Assembly (NCBI GenBank): GCA_012064415.1
Contig: SSNU01000234.1
Coordinates: 461,088-525,087, forward strand
From: Gyrodactylus bullatarudis
Lineage: Eukaryota > Platyhelminthes > Monogenea > Gyrodactylidea > Gyrodactylidae
Direction: 5' to 3'
Length of the DNA: 64,000 bases
The translations under genes were made by a program, and so were the position numbers. The number at the start of each line of letters is the position of its first letter. The first letter of the stretch is position 1. Positions 11,411-24,500 of this stretch are shown one piece after another. A model generated the notes under the pieces. That model saw only the letters and a list, made by a program, of their open reading frames with translations, searched no databases and was not told the DNA's origin.

Positions 11411-13484
11411 TTCCTGACTATCCAGTGTTGATTTTACGATTTAAAAAATAGTGAATTATCATCTTAATATCGACTAGCTTTAGTTAAATGTATACCAGAG
11501 ATAGAGAAATATATTTTCTTCAAGCACTTTTCTTTTTAATGCTTTCTATCGATTCTTTATGCTTCGTAATCAGTGATTACTAATCACCGTTTTCAATGTT
11601 CCGATATGCATAAATCTCATTTTGCCTAAATTCCTTATTTTCAAGGGTGTACTCAGATTACATTTAATATTAATTTGACGTAAAAATCTGACTGCAGAAG
11701 ATCATAGCGTATACAATCATTGAAAACTTATCATTTCTATAGTAGTAAAATTCATTGAAAATGGTGGCGCAAATCTGAAATTATGCAAACCTTTTAAAAA
11801 TAAAATGAAAAGCATAAGCTTCAATAGGAACTATTTTTTCTTCTCTTGTTTTCTATCAAATGAAAGGATAAACTCGAAAAATTAAAAGTTATGCCCTACC
11901 CTAATACGAAATCAAAATTCGACTTTCACCTGATGATATGGTGTTTCTCAAAATCTTTTGATCAACTCAGAATTTTGAAAAAAGAAAATTTGATTTTTCT
12001 CTAGGTGGTGATTAGCTTCAGTGTTGCTCTCCTAGTTATCCTTTCTTCGATGATCGATTCAGATTAAAAGTTTATCAAGGAAGAAATTTGATTTTTTCCT
12101 CATCTCATGAAAGGGATGGATGAATCAGAGTGAATGAGGGAAGGCCTGTTGTTGTTCCTCTGCGTAGGTAAGGGAGAATTAATTTAGAGATTGGGCGAGA
12201 ATCATTCGAAATTGCCTACCTGGGGTTATTATTGTACTGGAGAGAGGTAATAAAAATTCCCACTTTTCTATAGTGATACAGTACAATACGAGTAGGGATA
12301 TGAATGAGGCGTAAAACTGCTCATCTCTGAATTTTTATTACTTGATGATTTTTGAACCATGTGAGCATTGCTAGGTATATTCTATGTACGAATAAATCCA
12401 TCTCCAGAATATGTTTACCATGATTATGAGAATATGGTGGTGGTGACTGAATAAATGAATAAAGGGAATACAGACTCTCCCTTGATATATATCAACTCAA
12501 CTTATTAATTCCTTCTTCTTTTGTGCGCTTTTTTATGGAAGAAAAAAAAATAGAATAAACGAATATGCATTAGTTCCTTTCAGGGTGATTTATTGCCTTG
12601 TTAAAAAACATTTCGAATTGAGTTTGAGCAGAAGGAGAGAAAAAAAGTGAGTCACAAGTTTCAGAGAGAAGAAAAAATCTCGAGCATTGTTCTATATAAA
12701 CAAACCGGCACAAGAAAAAAACTAGTCAAAAGAGAGTAATATCAGGGCCATTTCTTATCCTCGATATATGCTAATGAGTACATAGCAGTACTCATTTCAA
12801 TTTGAACAGACTTGAATTTTAATCAGAGCCAGAGCTATTCATCATTTCTGATTGCGATTGAAAATGAGAAAGAATCCTCTCATGTTTATTTGGTTAGTAA
12901 AGTTGAAATTTATTCAAACCTTTGAGCTACAAAAAACTGTTTTGTAGGAAAAGAAATTGATAATTTACAGTTATTATTAGTAAAAGAAGAATTACCTTGA
13001 ATGGTTTGTATGTGTGTGTATGGGGGGATAGATTGACAGTGTTCTCAACAATTTTCCTCCACAATAATAATACACATCATAGAGTATAAATGAATCTCTA
13101 AAAAGGGGGTTGGGGTGGAAGGTAATCGAATATGGAGGGGGGTTAGGGGATTGAAACATGGGGTGGGGTTGTTGTTTTAACAAAATTATCTCATTGTACA
13201 ATGAATTGTATCTTTTGCAGTACATTTTTTGAACCAAAAAATCTTTATATGTTTGAATTTATTATTATATTATAAATAGGTTACATACTTTATGGAATCA
13301 TTCAAAGATTGAGTTGTTAGTTTCCCTGTACTAAGAGGAAAAAAACATGGGCTTATGGACAATGAGAACAGGAAATAATTCCAAAGAAAAGGTTGTTGAT
13401 TAAGCGCTGTTGCGTGAGACATTGTGGAAAATGATTTCTCGATATTATAAAGTAAAAAGGGAGTGGTAATCTGTCTCTCTCTTA
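11411..13484. other. Non-coding; downstream flank of the GPI-anchored Ig gene
   Basis: No convincing coding frame. G-rich tracts lie at 13020-13170. The last 1 kb probably includes the 3' UTR of the minus-strand gene ending at 13485. Confidence 0.4.
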
Positions 13485-15209
13485 CTAGAATTGTTGAATT
13501 ACTAGAGCCAAGATGATGCTGGGAGTCAGTAGAGACCATGTTAACTGGGCTGGAGAGGAACTGGAACTGCCTTGCATTATTGCAGCTTGAGAAAAAATTT
13601 GATTTGTTTTAAATGAAATGTAACAAGATGCCAATACTTTCCCCCTCTCTAAATGTCCTCAATGAAAATGCATAAGACTTATAGGAAAGAATTACACTTC
13701 TCAAGTTCTCTATCGTTAGACTTTGATCACCAACTAGTGGAGTTAAATGTAGTCATGTTTATCGAATAAACTCACCAGCAATAACTGGGGGACGGCTAAA
13801 GTAATCTTTCTGGATCATGTTTCCACCTGGAAGGTAAAGAAAGGATAAGCGTGTTAAGGGATTAGATTAGGAAAAGAATAGTCTCTTACTTGAGCCAGTC
13901 TCAAATCCGACTGAACTCATCTGACACCCAAATTCATTACAGTCAGTTATGGCTGCAATATAAGGTTTGGCTGGCTTCAAATCTTTGACATGATACGAAA
14001 TGGTATAGATATCACTACGCTTGTCTAGACTGGCCAAATTGGATTCGATCTGATCATCAGAGTTAATCTTGATTGTTTCAGAGTGAACTTTACTAGCGCC
14101 CCGATCCGTCTTCTATGGGTGAAGTAAAGAAAAAAGGCATTTTAAAATCAAGAAAAAAAAATAAAACAGAAAAATGTTTTAGTTACTTCTTGGATGAGGA
14201 CGGTGAAATTGACCAGACGAGATTTTGATTCTGTACTCCAGGTCAGCTGGTAGTAGTCATCAAAGACACTGACATCGTCAGAAGTCTTCTTAGCGCTAGT
14301 CGGCTTCAAGTCTAGGGAAACTACGAATCGCTCCTCCCCATAGGCGTTAGTTAGAAGGCAAGAGTACTCCCTCAAATCTTTCTTTTCAACTGGATTCAGA
14401 TGGACTGAGTATTTGAAAATATTTTCCTCTTGAGTTTCCTTGACAAAAGTGAGATTATTCGTACATTTTATGATAGGCTGTGGGTTTGCTTTAACCTTGA
14501 TTGATACCACTTGGTTAATTCCAATTAGTGTATTCAATGATGGTTCGTAGTATTCGAGAATTGGAGCATAGTATGAGCTTGTAGTGTTGGTCGCCTCAAA
14601 GACGTTAACAAAGGAAGATTTTGCGAAACATTGAAACTTGGGATTTGAGTACAAGTTTTCAGTGGAATAAAGTAAACTGAGAGTATTCGCATCGGTTGAT
14701 TTGCGCACAATCTCCTGGCCTCCATCTCTGAAGATGCTTACTTCTAGATTTGGACTTCCCGATGCGACACATTTGATGTTAACATGCGTTTTGTTAGTAA
14801 CAACGATGAAATCTTTAATTTGAGGTCTATGAACAACTCTAGCATCAAAGGAGAGGGTGCTAATAACTGGACCTAGGCCTTCGTTATCCCTTGTATGACA
14901 GTCAACTTGGATATTTTCCTGGTGTTTTTCCACAATTTTCTCCATACAAAAGGTGCTATCTTTGTAGTAATTCTTCCAACCATTGTTAAAAGAGAGAATC
15001 ATTCCATCATTTTTAACTGTGTAAATTTGAGTTTGATTTTGAACTACATTGAGAGCTTTACCGGAAGAAGATTTAAAAGGACAGCATAGCTTGATAGGCT
15101 CGCCGACCACTAGTTCCAATTGCTCTGTGTTACGACTATTTGAGATGGGATTAGAGAAGGCTAATAACAAAACACATGAAAATCCAATTATAAGTCTTCC
15201 AGCAGACAT
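13485..15209 (-). CDS. GPI-anchored Ig/FnIII cell-surface protein (four coding exons)
   Basis: Exons on the minus strand are 15209-14187, 14112-13890, 13826-13776 and 13570-13485. All have GT-AG sites and closed phases, giving about 460 aa. The start was chosen at 15209 because it opens a signal peptide (MSAGRLIIGFSCVLLLAF), and an acceptor lies just upstream, implying a 5' UTR exon. There are three Ig-like domains (about 30-125, 128-220 and 225-320, with Cys pairs such as IKCVASG/FQCFAKS and IKCTNN/YSCLLTN), then one FnIII (about 325-435, motif LKPAKPYIAAITDCNEFG). The tail is a Ser/Pro stretch, then a short hydrophobic end (IILALVIQQF) directly before the stop. This is a typical GPI-attachment signal with no transmembrane helix or cytoplasmic tail. 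It is likely an NCAM/contactin-like adhesion molecule; no orthologue recognised. It diverges from the DCC-like gene. Confidence 0.85.
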
Positions 15210-15575
15210 TTTGAAGTCTTGCGCACCTGTGATTAAATTCAAAATTGTGAGCGTTAACAAGCTTACTGAGTAAAGCTATTTTAAACAAAAATATTTTTGA
15301 CAAACTTTTCTAAGAATTATATATTTTTTATTTTTATTATTTTTGTGTCTTTATTCATATTATTTAACAACTTGTTAATAACAAGATATTTAGTAAAAAT
15401 CTCAGAAATCAGAATAAATGATAAACTAATCTAAATCTTAATTTTTAAATAAATATTAACATATTTTCGACAATTTTGGCATTGGATTAACTTATTGCCA
15501 TTTGTTATAATCACTCAATTGTGAAAAAATATTTACTGAAACTAATTTAAAATATTAAAAAATGAGATAACTAAC
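15210..15575. promoter_or_regulatory. Probable shared bidirectional promoter of the GPI-Ig and DCC-like genes
   Basis: Only 366 bp separate two divergent start codons. The interval is very AT-rich and holds a putative 5' UTR splice acceptor of the minus gene near 15230. No specific factor site was identified. Confidence 0.45.
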
Positions 15576-18500
15576 ATGGACAAGAATTTATTTGTTTTTA
15601 TCCATATACAGCTATTTTTTAGGATTGTTTTAAGTCAGTTCGAGTTGTACAACACCCCGGAACAGCTTTTGGACTATCTCAGAAGTTGCAATCAAACAGT
15701 TAAATACAAACATCTAAACTCTAACAATGTTTTTTATTATGATGACTGTTTGGAGAATACAACTCCTCAATACAGCCAAGAAAGAGTCATAGATAAATCA
15801 TCGTCTCGACATTTATCTGATGGCATATATACATTCCATAACGACAATCTCATGGTTGAAAAAATTACGCTATTTCAAAAACAAGGTAACTCACTCATCT
15901 TTTTGCTAGAGAAAATTAGAAACGAATCTTTTATCGATATTATTTTTCTAGATATTTTTTACGAACCACAATATGACTTGACTAGAACACTTGGTGAAAA
16001 AATGTATCCCACTCTGGGGGGAGGCTCTCACGAACCTGGGGATAGCATATTTCTAAGATGTCCCATTATCGGGAATACCAAGAACGATCTCTACTATGAG
16101 TAATTTATTGAAATTTTATATTTTTACCACTCTCAATCATTCTTTTCCCTTTTTCAACAGTTGGTATTTCCATCCTGTTGATTCAAGGTTACCCCTCCAA
16201 CTACACTATGATCAGCAGGATATTGATAACATGTCCTTCAAGACAAAGTTTCTCTACAACGGAAGATGGCTCAAGATTACTCTGGGAAATCCAATTAACT
16301 GTAAGATTTCACACCGAAAAGATTTTATTTTAAAATTGCTTTTCTAAAGTAACATTTTCAGACTCCTTCGTGGATTTGGCCAATGCCGGGTTCGGTCAAT
16401 ACTCTTGCAGTGCATCCCTATTCATGGATGGAGGTGTTTTGGCCAAGAATTTGAGTAGTCTCTCAATTCCTGTCCTCTTATCTGAGGTTGGGCATAAGGA
16501 TTTAAAAAGTGAGCTTATCTCATCTATTCAAAAGAATTGTCTTCTTCTTTTTCTTTTGCCATTTTAATATAAGAATGGCATACTAAACTTGTCAAAGTGA
16601 CCTTAACATTTTTTTTATTGCATAACTGCACTGTTACACTTGAGTTAAACTTTGGATAATTATACACAGACTGAATGAATTATGGTGGAAGACTTGTTTA
16701 TCATAATTATTTTCAAATAAAAACATTTATGAGGGGTTCTTAATATAATAAAAATCATAGGCCAACTTTAGTTGACTTGTCTTAATCAATATCGAATTGA
16801 GGAAAATTACCATCATGTGTGACTAAGACTTTACTCATTCATTCATTTTTTTCAATGAAATCTTTTTTTATCTCTGAAATTCTACTACTACTATAACTGT
16901 TGTATTGATTGATGAGTAATCTGTATGCAGTAGTAGTTTGAGTGAGTCTCTTCCCCAATGAATGAATGCAAAAGAGGGCATAACACGTGTATGACCCCCT
17001 CCTGTTTATACCTTTACTATGAGTAGAAGGAGTAGTATATTAGTTTGGTCTGTCATTATCATCATTAAAAATGCCATTGTTATTATTATAATAGATTGAA
17101 TTCAATTACTCAATATATACGTCTCAATTGTGTGTATATAAATATGATGTATATATATAATATATTGCTCAATGTGAGTAATGTAAAGGAAATAACTCTC
17201 CTCGGGATGAAAGAGTGTTTATCTATTTCCCATGAATAGATGACTGGAGATGGGTGAGAGAAAGGTAATTTTATACCCTTGGTTGATATTGATTGAGTGC
17301 TACTACTCACCAGTAGGCATAAAAAAAGATGGGGAGGGATTTTTTCCAAAAAAGTAAAAAAACATACATAAAATAAATGGAGAATTGGGAGGATATACCA
17401 GTGAGAAAAGTGTGTATCCCCTGAATTGTAGAATCTGCAGTGTAGATATATAACACACATACTGGATATATTTTGATTACTTGGGTTACTCTAGTACATG
17501 AGAAAAATAGAAAAAAACTGTGAATTATTCATGGACATGTTCATCTTTCGAGTCTGTTACTCTCACTACGAATATGGCCGAGTAATCCTATCAATACAGT
17601 TTTTTCACTTTATTCATCATATTGATTGTAAATTTATCAGAAATGTCCCTCTTTTACAGGGACAAAAATGTTTCTCAAGAAGCAGTTTTCTATTGAAAAA
17701 TCTATTTCTCGATGAATTTGGATATTTTTCCATCAAGATCTAAAATTAAATTTCTTTAAGACCGATTCAAAAGGCACGCTTTCTCTGATTTATGAAAAAA
17801 ATTTCAAAATAAATTTTTTTTGAAAATATTGGAGACATTTTAAATCACGAATTGGCACAATTTTTCCATTCTTTTAAAATTTGATTTGAAAAATTTTTTT
17901 TAGAAAAATAAAAATGACCGTTTAGATTTTAGGAAACAATCCATTACTCAGTTCAAATTGATGATTCTGTATTAAGAAATTGAATCGTGATAATTGGTTT
18001 CTTTTTCTATTGGAAATCATTAAAATAATTTTAATATACGGTTTGTAGTTTGACTAAGTTGTTCGCTTGCTATTTGACTACTGTTGTCTTCTGGCTTGTA
18101 TTGGTATGTCTGTAGAAAAAGGAAGGGGAGAAGAAGGTGAAGTATTTCTTAAAGAACAAGTAGTTCTTAAAAAGATTGTGGTCATCTGGGATTTTTTTTC
18201 AAATAAGAAATTGGCAATCTGTTTTGTGGATTGATACCTGAAAGAGTTGAGGTTGAATCTGACTGACGCGGTAGTCTTTGTCAGGATCGAGTAACAAGAG
18301 TCTGATAGGGAGATGTAGACTGGCCCAAGTTTTGAAGAAATATTAGTTTGATGATGGCTGCAGTACGTCGGAGCTATAGAGGGATAAGGTTGGCCATATG
18401 GAATGCTGATATATAGAATTCTCTCTAGAGCTGTGGTTTTTGCAGCATTGACTGATGAGAAAATGGCTGCACCGTATTCATGTAAGGAAATAATAAACGT

Positions 18501-21500
18501 TTTATAGAGTTGGAGTCTGAAGTTTTTGGCTGTTTGACAAATTTTCCGAGGCTATTTCAAGAATTTTCAACTCAAATCGCGCCAAATCGAAAGTTAAAAT
18601 GTCTTTTTTTTCTTACATCGGCGTACCTTTTGAGTCAATTTCCAAAAAACGTCCACATAATTTTGAGACCTTTGAGAATTTAGTAAAAATAATAAATTAC
18701 CAAATTCATCTGTCTCAACTCAGCACTTTCAAATTCAAAAGATGAGCTATCAAAGTCCAAGTTAGCTCTAAAAAAACACTGAGATGAATCAATAGACAAT
18801 CTCTTCCTGTAATTAGATAGTTAACGTATTATAATCTATAAGTACAGAAATGTGCAAGCGATTGTATCCTATGAGGTGTATCTGTTTTTATCATCTTCCT
18901 CTATCGGTTGGCATACACTGAATTAAAGGGTTGAATCAAGGAAGCAATACAATACTAAACTAAAACATTTTTGTGTATTGTTAATTAATCCCCAAAAGTA
19001 AATGGAATGCATACAAGGTGGAAGGAAAGAATAAAAGATAAGAAGGAATATATCTATACACCGTAGCATAAAGTAACATTTCATTAATTCATTAAAACAA
19101 AACTGAGTATAAATTGAATGGGCTACTACAACTATCAAGTAGTGCCTATTAAATGTGTATATTGGTATAGAATTAGTACATTCAATTAATTCCTTTATTA
19201 GGTCTGTCTCTCCCTCCATCAGTCCATTCATTGGCAATAAATTGTTAAGTTAACACTGTATTAGTCAAGGTCCGAATAAGCATAATGTATATCTAGCAGT
19301 TATCAATGATAGAGCTGCATCAATGTCCTTTTTAATATTTTGTGAGCATAGTATCAGATATTTCTCGAGGGGAAGCGTAAACGGAGAATTTTTTCCTTCC
19401 TTACACAATTGAACCACCTTTTTTGCAATATTTGGGATTTCGAGGCTCAAAGTTCTTTCTTTTTAATGTGAAACCTCCAAGACTTGTCTGATTCATGAAG
19501 AAATCTCATCTAAATGTTGCTCGTATTCTTGGGTCAAGTCATAGAAAAAATGTTTGCTCATCTTGAGCTGACAAGAAATCCAATTGTGTAAAGACTATTA
19601 TTCGGTTTGCATATCTAGAAATTCTGCGCCAAGATATTTGAGAAATATAGCAAAATTAGCAAATTATCTATAAAAATAAATGATAAATAAGATTTTTATT
19701 TGAAAAATCAGTAAAATAGTCGTGTGGATCTGGTACAAAATTTGAGACAATGTTTACAATCTGCGGAATTTTCTGGTTTTTAAAAACATTAAAATTTAAT
19801 TGAAATTTATGTCTGAGAGGATGCAGGGGGATCAATAGTATAGTAAAACCTCTTGAGGAGAAGTAGATAGATGATAAAATCGTTCTGGAGGAGGGGTAAT
19901 CTTGTGGTAAAGTGCTGCTGACGAGGCAATTCTTCTCATCCAGATAGGGTAAAGATTTGATTTGTTAAGTAGTTCTTTGTACGAATATGGTCCAAACAAG
20001 ATTGGAGGAACTGATGTTGGAGAGTTTCAGTTTTTTTTATTGTTGGTAGACTCTTCTCTATTGAGTAACAGACTCTAGTTTTTAACACTGAACGTTATAC
20101 AGTGAAATTTAAGTGTAAATTCTCCTTGGTTGAGTACTATTTTGAACCAATTTTTTCTCTTTCTAAAGGACCAAATATTGTCTTTTCCACAACTGACGAG
20201 ATTCGTCATAAACTACCAGACCCCTTTGATTATTTACCCAGCCTAGACAAGGCCCATGTTTCTAAGATGTGTCAATCTGGTCTCAAATACTTTGTGCAAG
20301 CCGGAATGACAAAAGAGTTCCCCTGTCATTTGAATAGGAACCCGTACAATTATCCAGTTCGCTGGTATCACAATGGAGTACTCTTGAAATTTCCCAAAGA
20401 TCGTCATACAATCATTGATGGCGGCAGTCTAAGAATACGTCGAATGTCCCCGATTGACTCTGGCCATTACCATTGTCGATATCGTGAATATAACTTGACC
20501 TCGATTTCATTCAGTGTACTAGTTGAAGAGAAAGGACTTGCAATAAAGAGCAATCGTGAGATTGTCTATGTCCTGGAAGATGTCAGTCAAAAATTATTTA
20601 TTATGTATTTTTCACAAGACACTCGTTTTTTGTGTTTAATAATTCTTGTAGCATGCAAGAAAATTTTTCATATCCGGTTAAAATGCTTTGAGAGGGCTAA
20701 TTTCTTTTGAATTTGAGTACTTCACTTCTTACTATTTTTTATAAGCTAACGTATAAACTTTATCATATAAATTAAAGCTACGATTGATACCAAGTTTGGA
20801 ATTTAGAGTTCAAGAAAATGCTGAAGATTTTCAGGAATTCAGGTCATGTTACTTACTTTTACCATATTTTGGAATTTTTCATTGAATTGACAGATTGCAG
20901 ATATTTTACATACGCCTAAAATCTGTCTCTCAACACAACCTACTCAGCCGTCCTTTCATTTCTGCACTCTATTTTTGAAATTGGATTCAAGCAGAACACT
21001 TTAGAATGAGACATTTTTTATAAGCAGAAATTTTAAAATACTCTCAAGATAACAAAAGAGCGACAAAATTTCCAAACTATCGATTTTTCAGGTGTAAACA
21101 AAGGATGTTAGCCAAAATAATCTAGACAAAGGGACGAGAAGCTTTCATCATGCTCCTGGGAGTTATCAAGCAGAAGCATTTTAGAGTAAATTAATGTGAA
21201 TCCATCTAAAGCTAGTTAAAATGGAGATGAGAATTTATGATTTTTACAAAAGAATAATTTTCATCAAGAAATCGAACTTGATCAAGATGTATTTTTGGAA
21301 TCTAGAATATGAAAAATTCAATTTTTGAGGAAATTATCGCATTTTTCAAATCTCCAGTTAGCGCCAAAATACATTTTTTAAACTTTGAGTTGAAAGTTCT
21401 TGTGGATTTCAAAGTGAGAGAGTGATCAAAAGTTGATTGTTTAGGTTTTTGATTAGACGAAGAAATCAAAAATGCTGAATCATAATTTGAAAATCATCCC

Positions 21501-24500
21501 ATCATCGTGTGTAAATTGAATTTTTGATCATTTTCCCTTTTACTTTAGAAAATCAAAATAATTTTGATGATTCAAGGTCCCCGAAAAATGACAAGTTTAT
21601 TTATAACTTTCTCACTTAGACAAACCGACAAAATTTTCCAGCTCAAAGATCAAAACTAATAATTTCCTAAGAAATTGATTATTTTCATAATTTTTTCCTT
21701 CATATCATGAAATTGAGTCTCATGATCTAGATCCCAAAAAATCTCGATCGAATTCGATTTCGATTTTGATCAAAAAATTAAGAATTTTATAGGTATATTG
21801 AATTCTCATCTTCATGTCAACTAGCCCTACAATTTATCATCGATGGTGTTATTTTTCACCAGATACTCTGCGATGGTATTTCTGTAAAAAGCATACATTG
21901 CCTATTGATTTACCAATTTTTGACTAATGTCTTTTTTTCTCGTAAACTACACTACATCCCTGTTTATTTGTAAGGCATAACAATGTAATAATTTTCCTTT
22001 ACTTTTTATTCTACTAGAGAAATACAAGTGTCTTTTGTGAATTCCCCATGGACAATGTACCTCGTTTCAAGGTGTTTTGGTTTAGAAATTCCATTGAAAT
22101 CAATGACCAGGACAACGAGGATAATGGGAATATCAGACATTATCATACCAGACATGAAATTGACTCTCAGTCGTCTCCTACTTTCAGGTCATCTCTGGTC
22201 ATTAACAGTGCGAGTCTCGCTCAGAATGGGACACATTTACAATGCTTCATTATCACTGGGTTAGTCCAACCTCCCCCTCCTCCTCCATTTATTTCTACAC
22301 ATCTTGTATTATTATGTAAAATTTACAAATTTACAATTTATTAATGGGTAACCAAGGTAATATACAGTTTGTTTGTGTGTGAATAGACCAGGAATATATT
22401 TAGGTGTTAGAAAATTAGGGTTAGATTACTAAATCTTAACTATGTTTATGCAAAAGAAATTTTTTCAGAAAACCAAATTTTAGTTTAGTCCCAAAAAGGA
22501 ATCATTTCTAGACATTTTCGAATCCTCTCTTTTAATAGATTTTCAAAAAAACGTTTATTATATTTTCTTGATAATTCCAATTTTCCTAATTTCTCGATAA
22601 ACTATCGTAGCTTACTAAGTCATAGTTCGTTCGAAAGGAATATTAGTTCATCTTTCAGAAAAGTAGTTTATTATTAGTTTACTAGTTGTGGTTGGACCCA
22701 TTTGTAAGCTGAAACATTCAGCAACATGGGCTAATTCATTATGAAGAAAAACCTGAGGGATATATATTACCTAAGCATCTTGAACGAAATAATTTTGGAT
22801 AAACTTTGTAGGTTCTGCACTATTCCATGAACTATTTTCAGTTTCTTCTAAAGGATTTATAAAATATTTTTGTGAAATACAAACGTACAGATCAAGTCTC
22901 CTATCATATAGCTTCACTCCTTTTTCTGCATCTTGTGACTGAAACTATTACAGTTTTATTACATCAATTTCTTTATGTTTCTTATGACTTGTCTCTTAAT
23001 TAATTGACAACTCCAATGTCTACAATCATGATATGAGCGATTCGATTTAATGATTAGTCTGTCTCTTCCTTGATGAGAGGTCCCGGAAAAAGTCACGAGA
23101 AATAACAAGATTGAATCAAGGGTAATTCCTTCAGAAAGATCTCATTGTCCAGGTTATATATCTGGGCAAACTGCTAGTTAAATTGTTTACTAAACAATTC
23201 TATTTAGTACAATTAAGGCGGGAGTTTGTAAATTCTCAAATCTCTCCCATAAATAGATCAACTATATAGACTTGATAAACTTACGCTTCTTCTTCATTTT
23301 TCTAATGTCTGGCGAAAAATAATCATAATTTCAACTGTACTTCTTGAAGGCTTTATCATTTGCTTCAGTTTCATTGGTAATAACTTGAATCATATATCTG
23401 ATGACCAATTATAAAATATGATTTATCATTTGATCCCTGAAAAAGAAGTGATACTCTGGAGCATTCTGATGAGCTGTAAGATATAATATCAAAAATGCAA
23501 ACGCAGTACATAGTTGAAATCTGAATAGCTTCTTAGTATAGGAATCTTTATACTTTTTGATTAATTTTATCTATAATCTTGAGATATAGGTTTTCAAGGA
23601 AAAAACTTTCAGACAAAAGTTGAACTCTTTTTGAAAAATTTCATCTTTCATTGTACTAAAGTATAGAATTGTTTCAATTGAATTATAGAGGTGAAATCTT
23701 TGCTTGTTCTAAGAGAATAACAGATTCGATTTGCTAGAATGATCTGGTTCATCTATTTTTTATAATTCTCTACCCTTTCTAATGAGACAAAAAAACCTTT
23801 CTTTTCGTTCCTATTACGTATCAACGTTTCCTGATTCTTAGAGAGTATTCTCAAAATGTCGGACATTTTCCCCTGCTCTGCTCAATAGTTGAGTTCACCA
23901 AAAGGGAAATCTTTAATAATTTATTCTGCTCAGTAGGAAAAAGTAGAGGATGAAAAGATTGCTGAGTCAGCTGAAATTATTACTGATTTATTTCTATAAA
24001 AACAATATTGATAGTATCCTATACTCTGATCAAAACGCAGAGGGGAGGTGGACACATGAACTATCAAGTGCGGAATATTTTTTATTACTCTCTTCAGAGG
24101 ATACAGATTCTCTGTTTGTAGTCTTGAGTGAATCCATCTCTCCATAGTTAACATCGATTTTGTGTGCATCTCTGTTTTCATTTCTTCCTTGATCTGAGAA
24201 CAACGAAATTCTGGACAAGGAAAGCGAAAAAGGGGATAGATACATTTTTAACCAAGGCAACTGGATTATGTTAATTAGGAGAGTTGTAATTCAACACACC
24301 CCACCCGATTCTTGTGTTCAGATATCTGAGATCAGAGATCACCAGCTATCTGCTCATTTACTCCTTTTATATTGATGATCTCAATCGAAATGAGATCCCA
24401 GTAAAGTGCAATGGACATTTATTCACTCTTATTCTTCATAATCAAGGTCACTTTATGACAGTTTTGTATGCAGTCAATGTGAGCAATCGAAATTAGAAAA

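Noticed and set aside
14534..15273. Several open frames antisense to or in other frames of the GPI-Ig gene
   Set aside because: Shadows of the real coding frame.
23842..24130. Two short open stretches with Cys/Trp that could be Ig exons
   Set aside because: Splice sites are weak, they have no Ig spacing, and they are not needed for frame closure.
24321..24474. Exon-like segment with good acceptor and donor and weak FnIII-like strands
   Set aside because: Exons 22259 and 28512 close an Ig domain directly in phase, and the total FnIII count is already six. Inserting this segment would break the frame.
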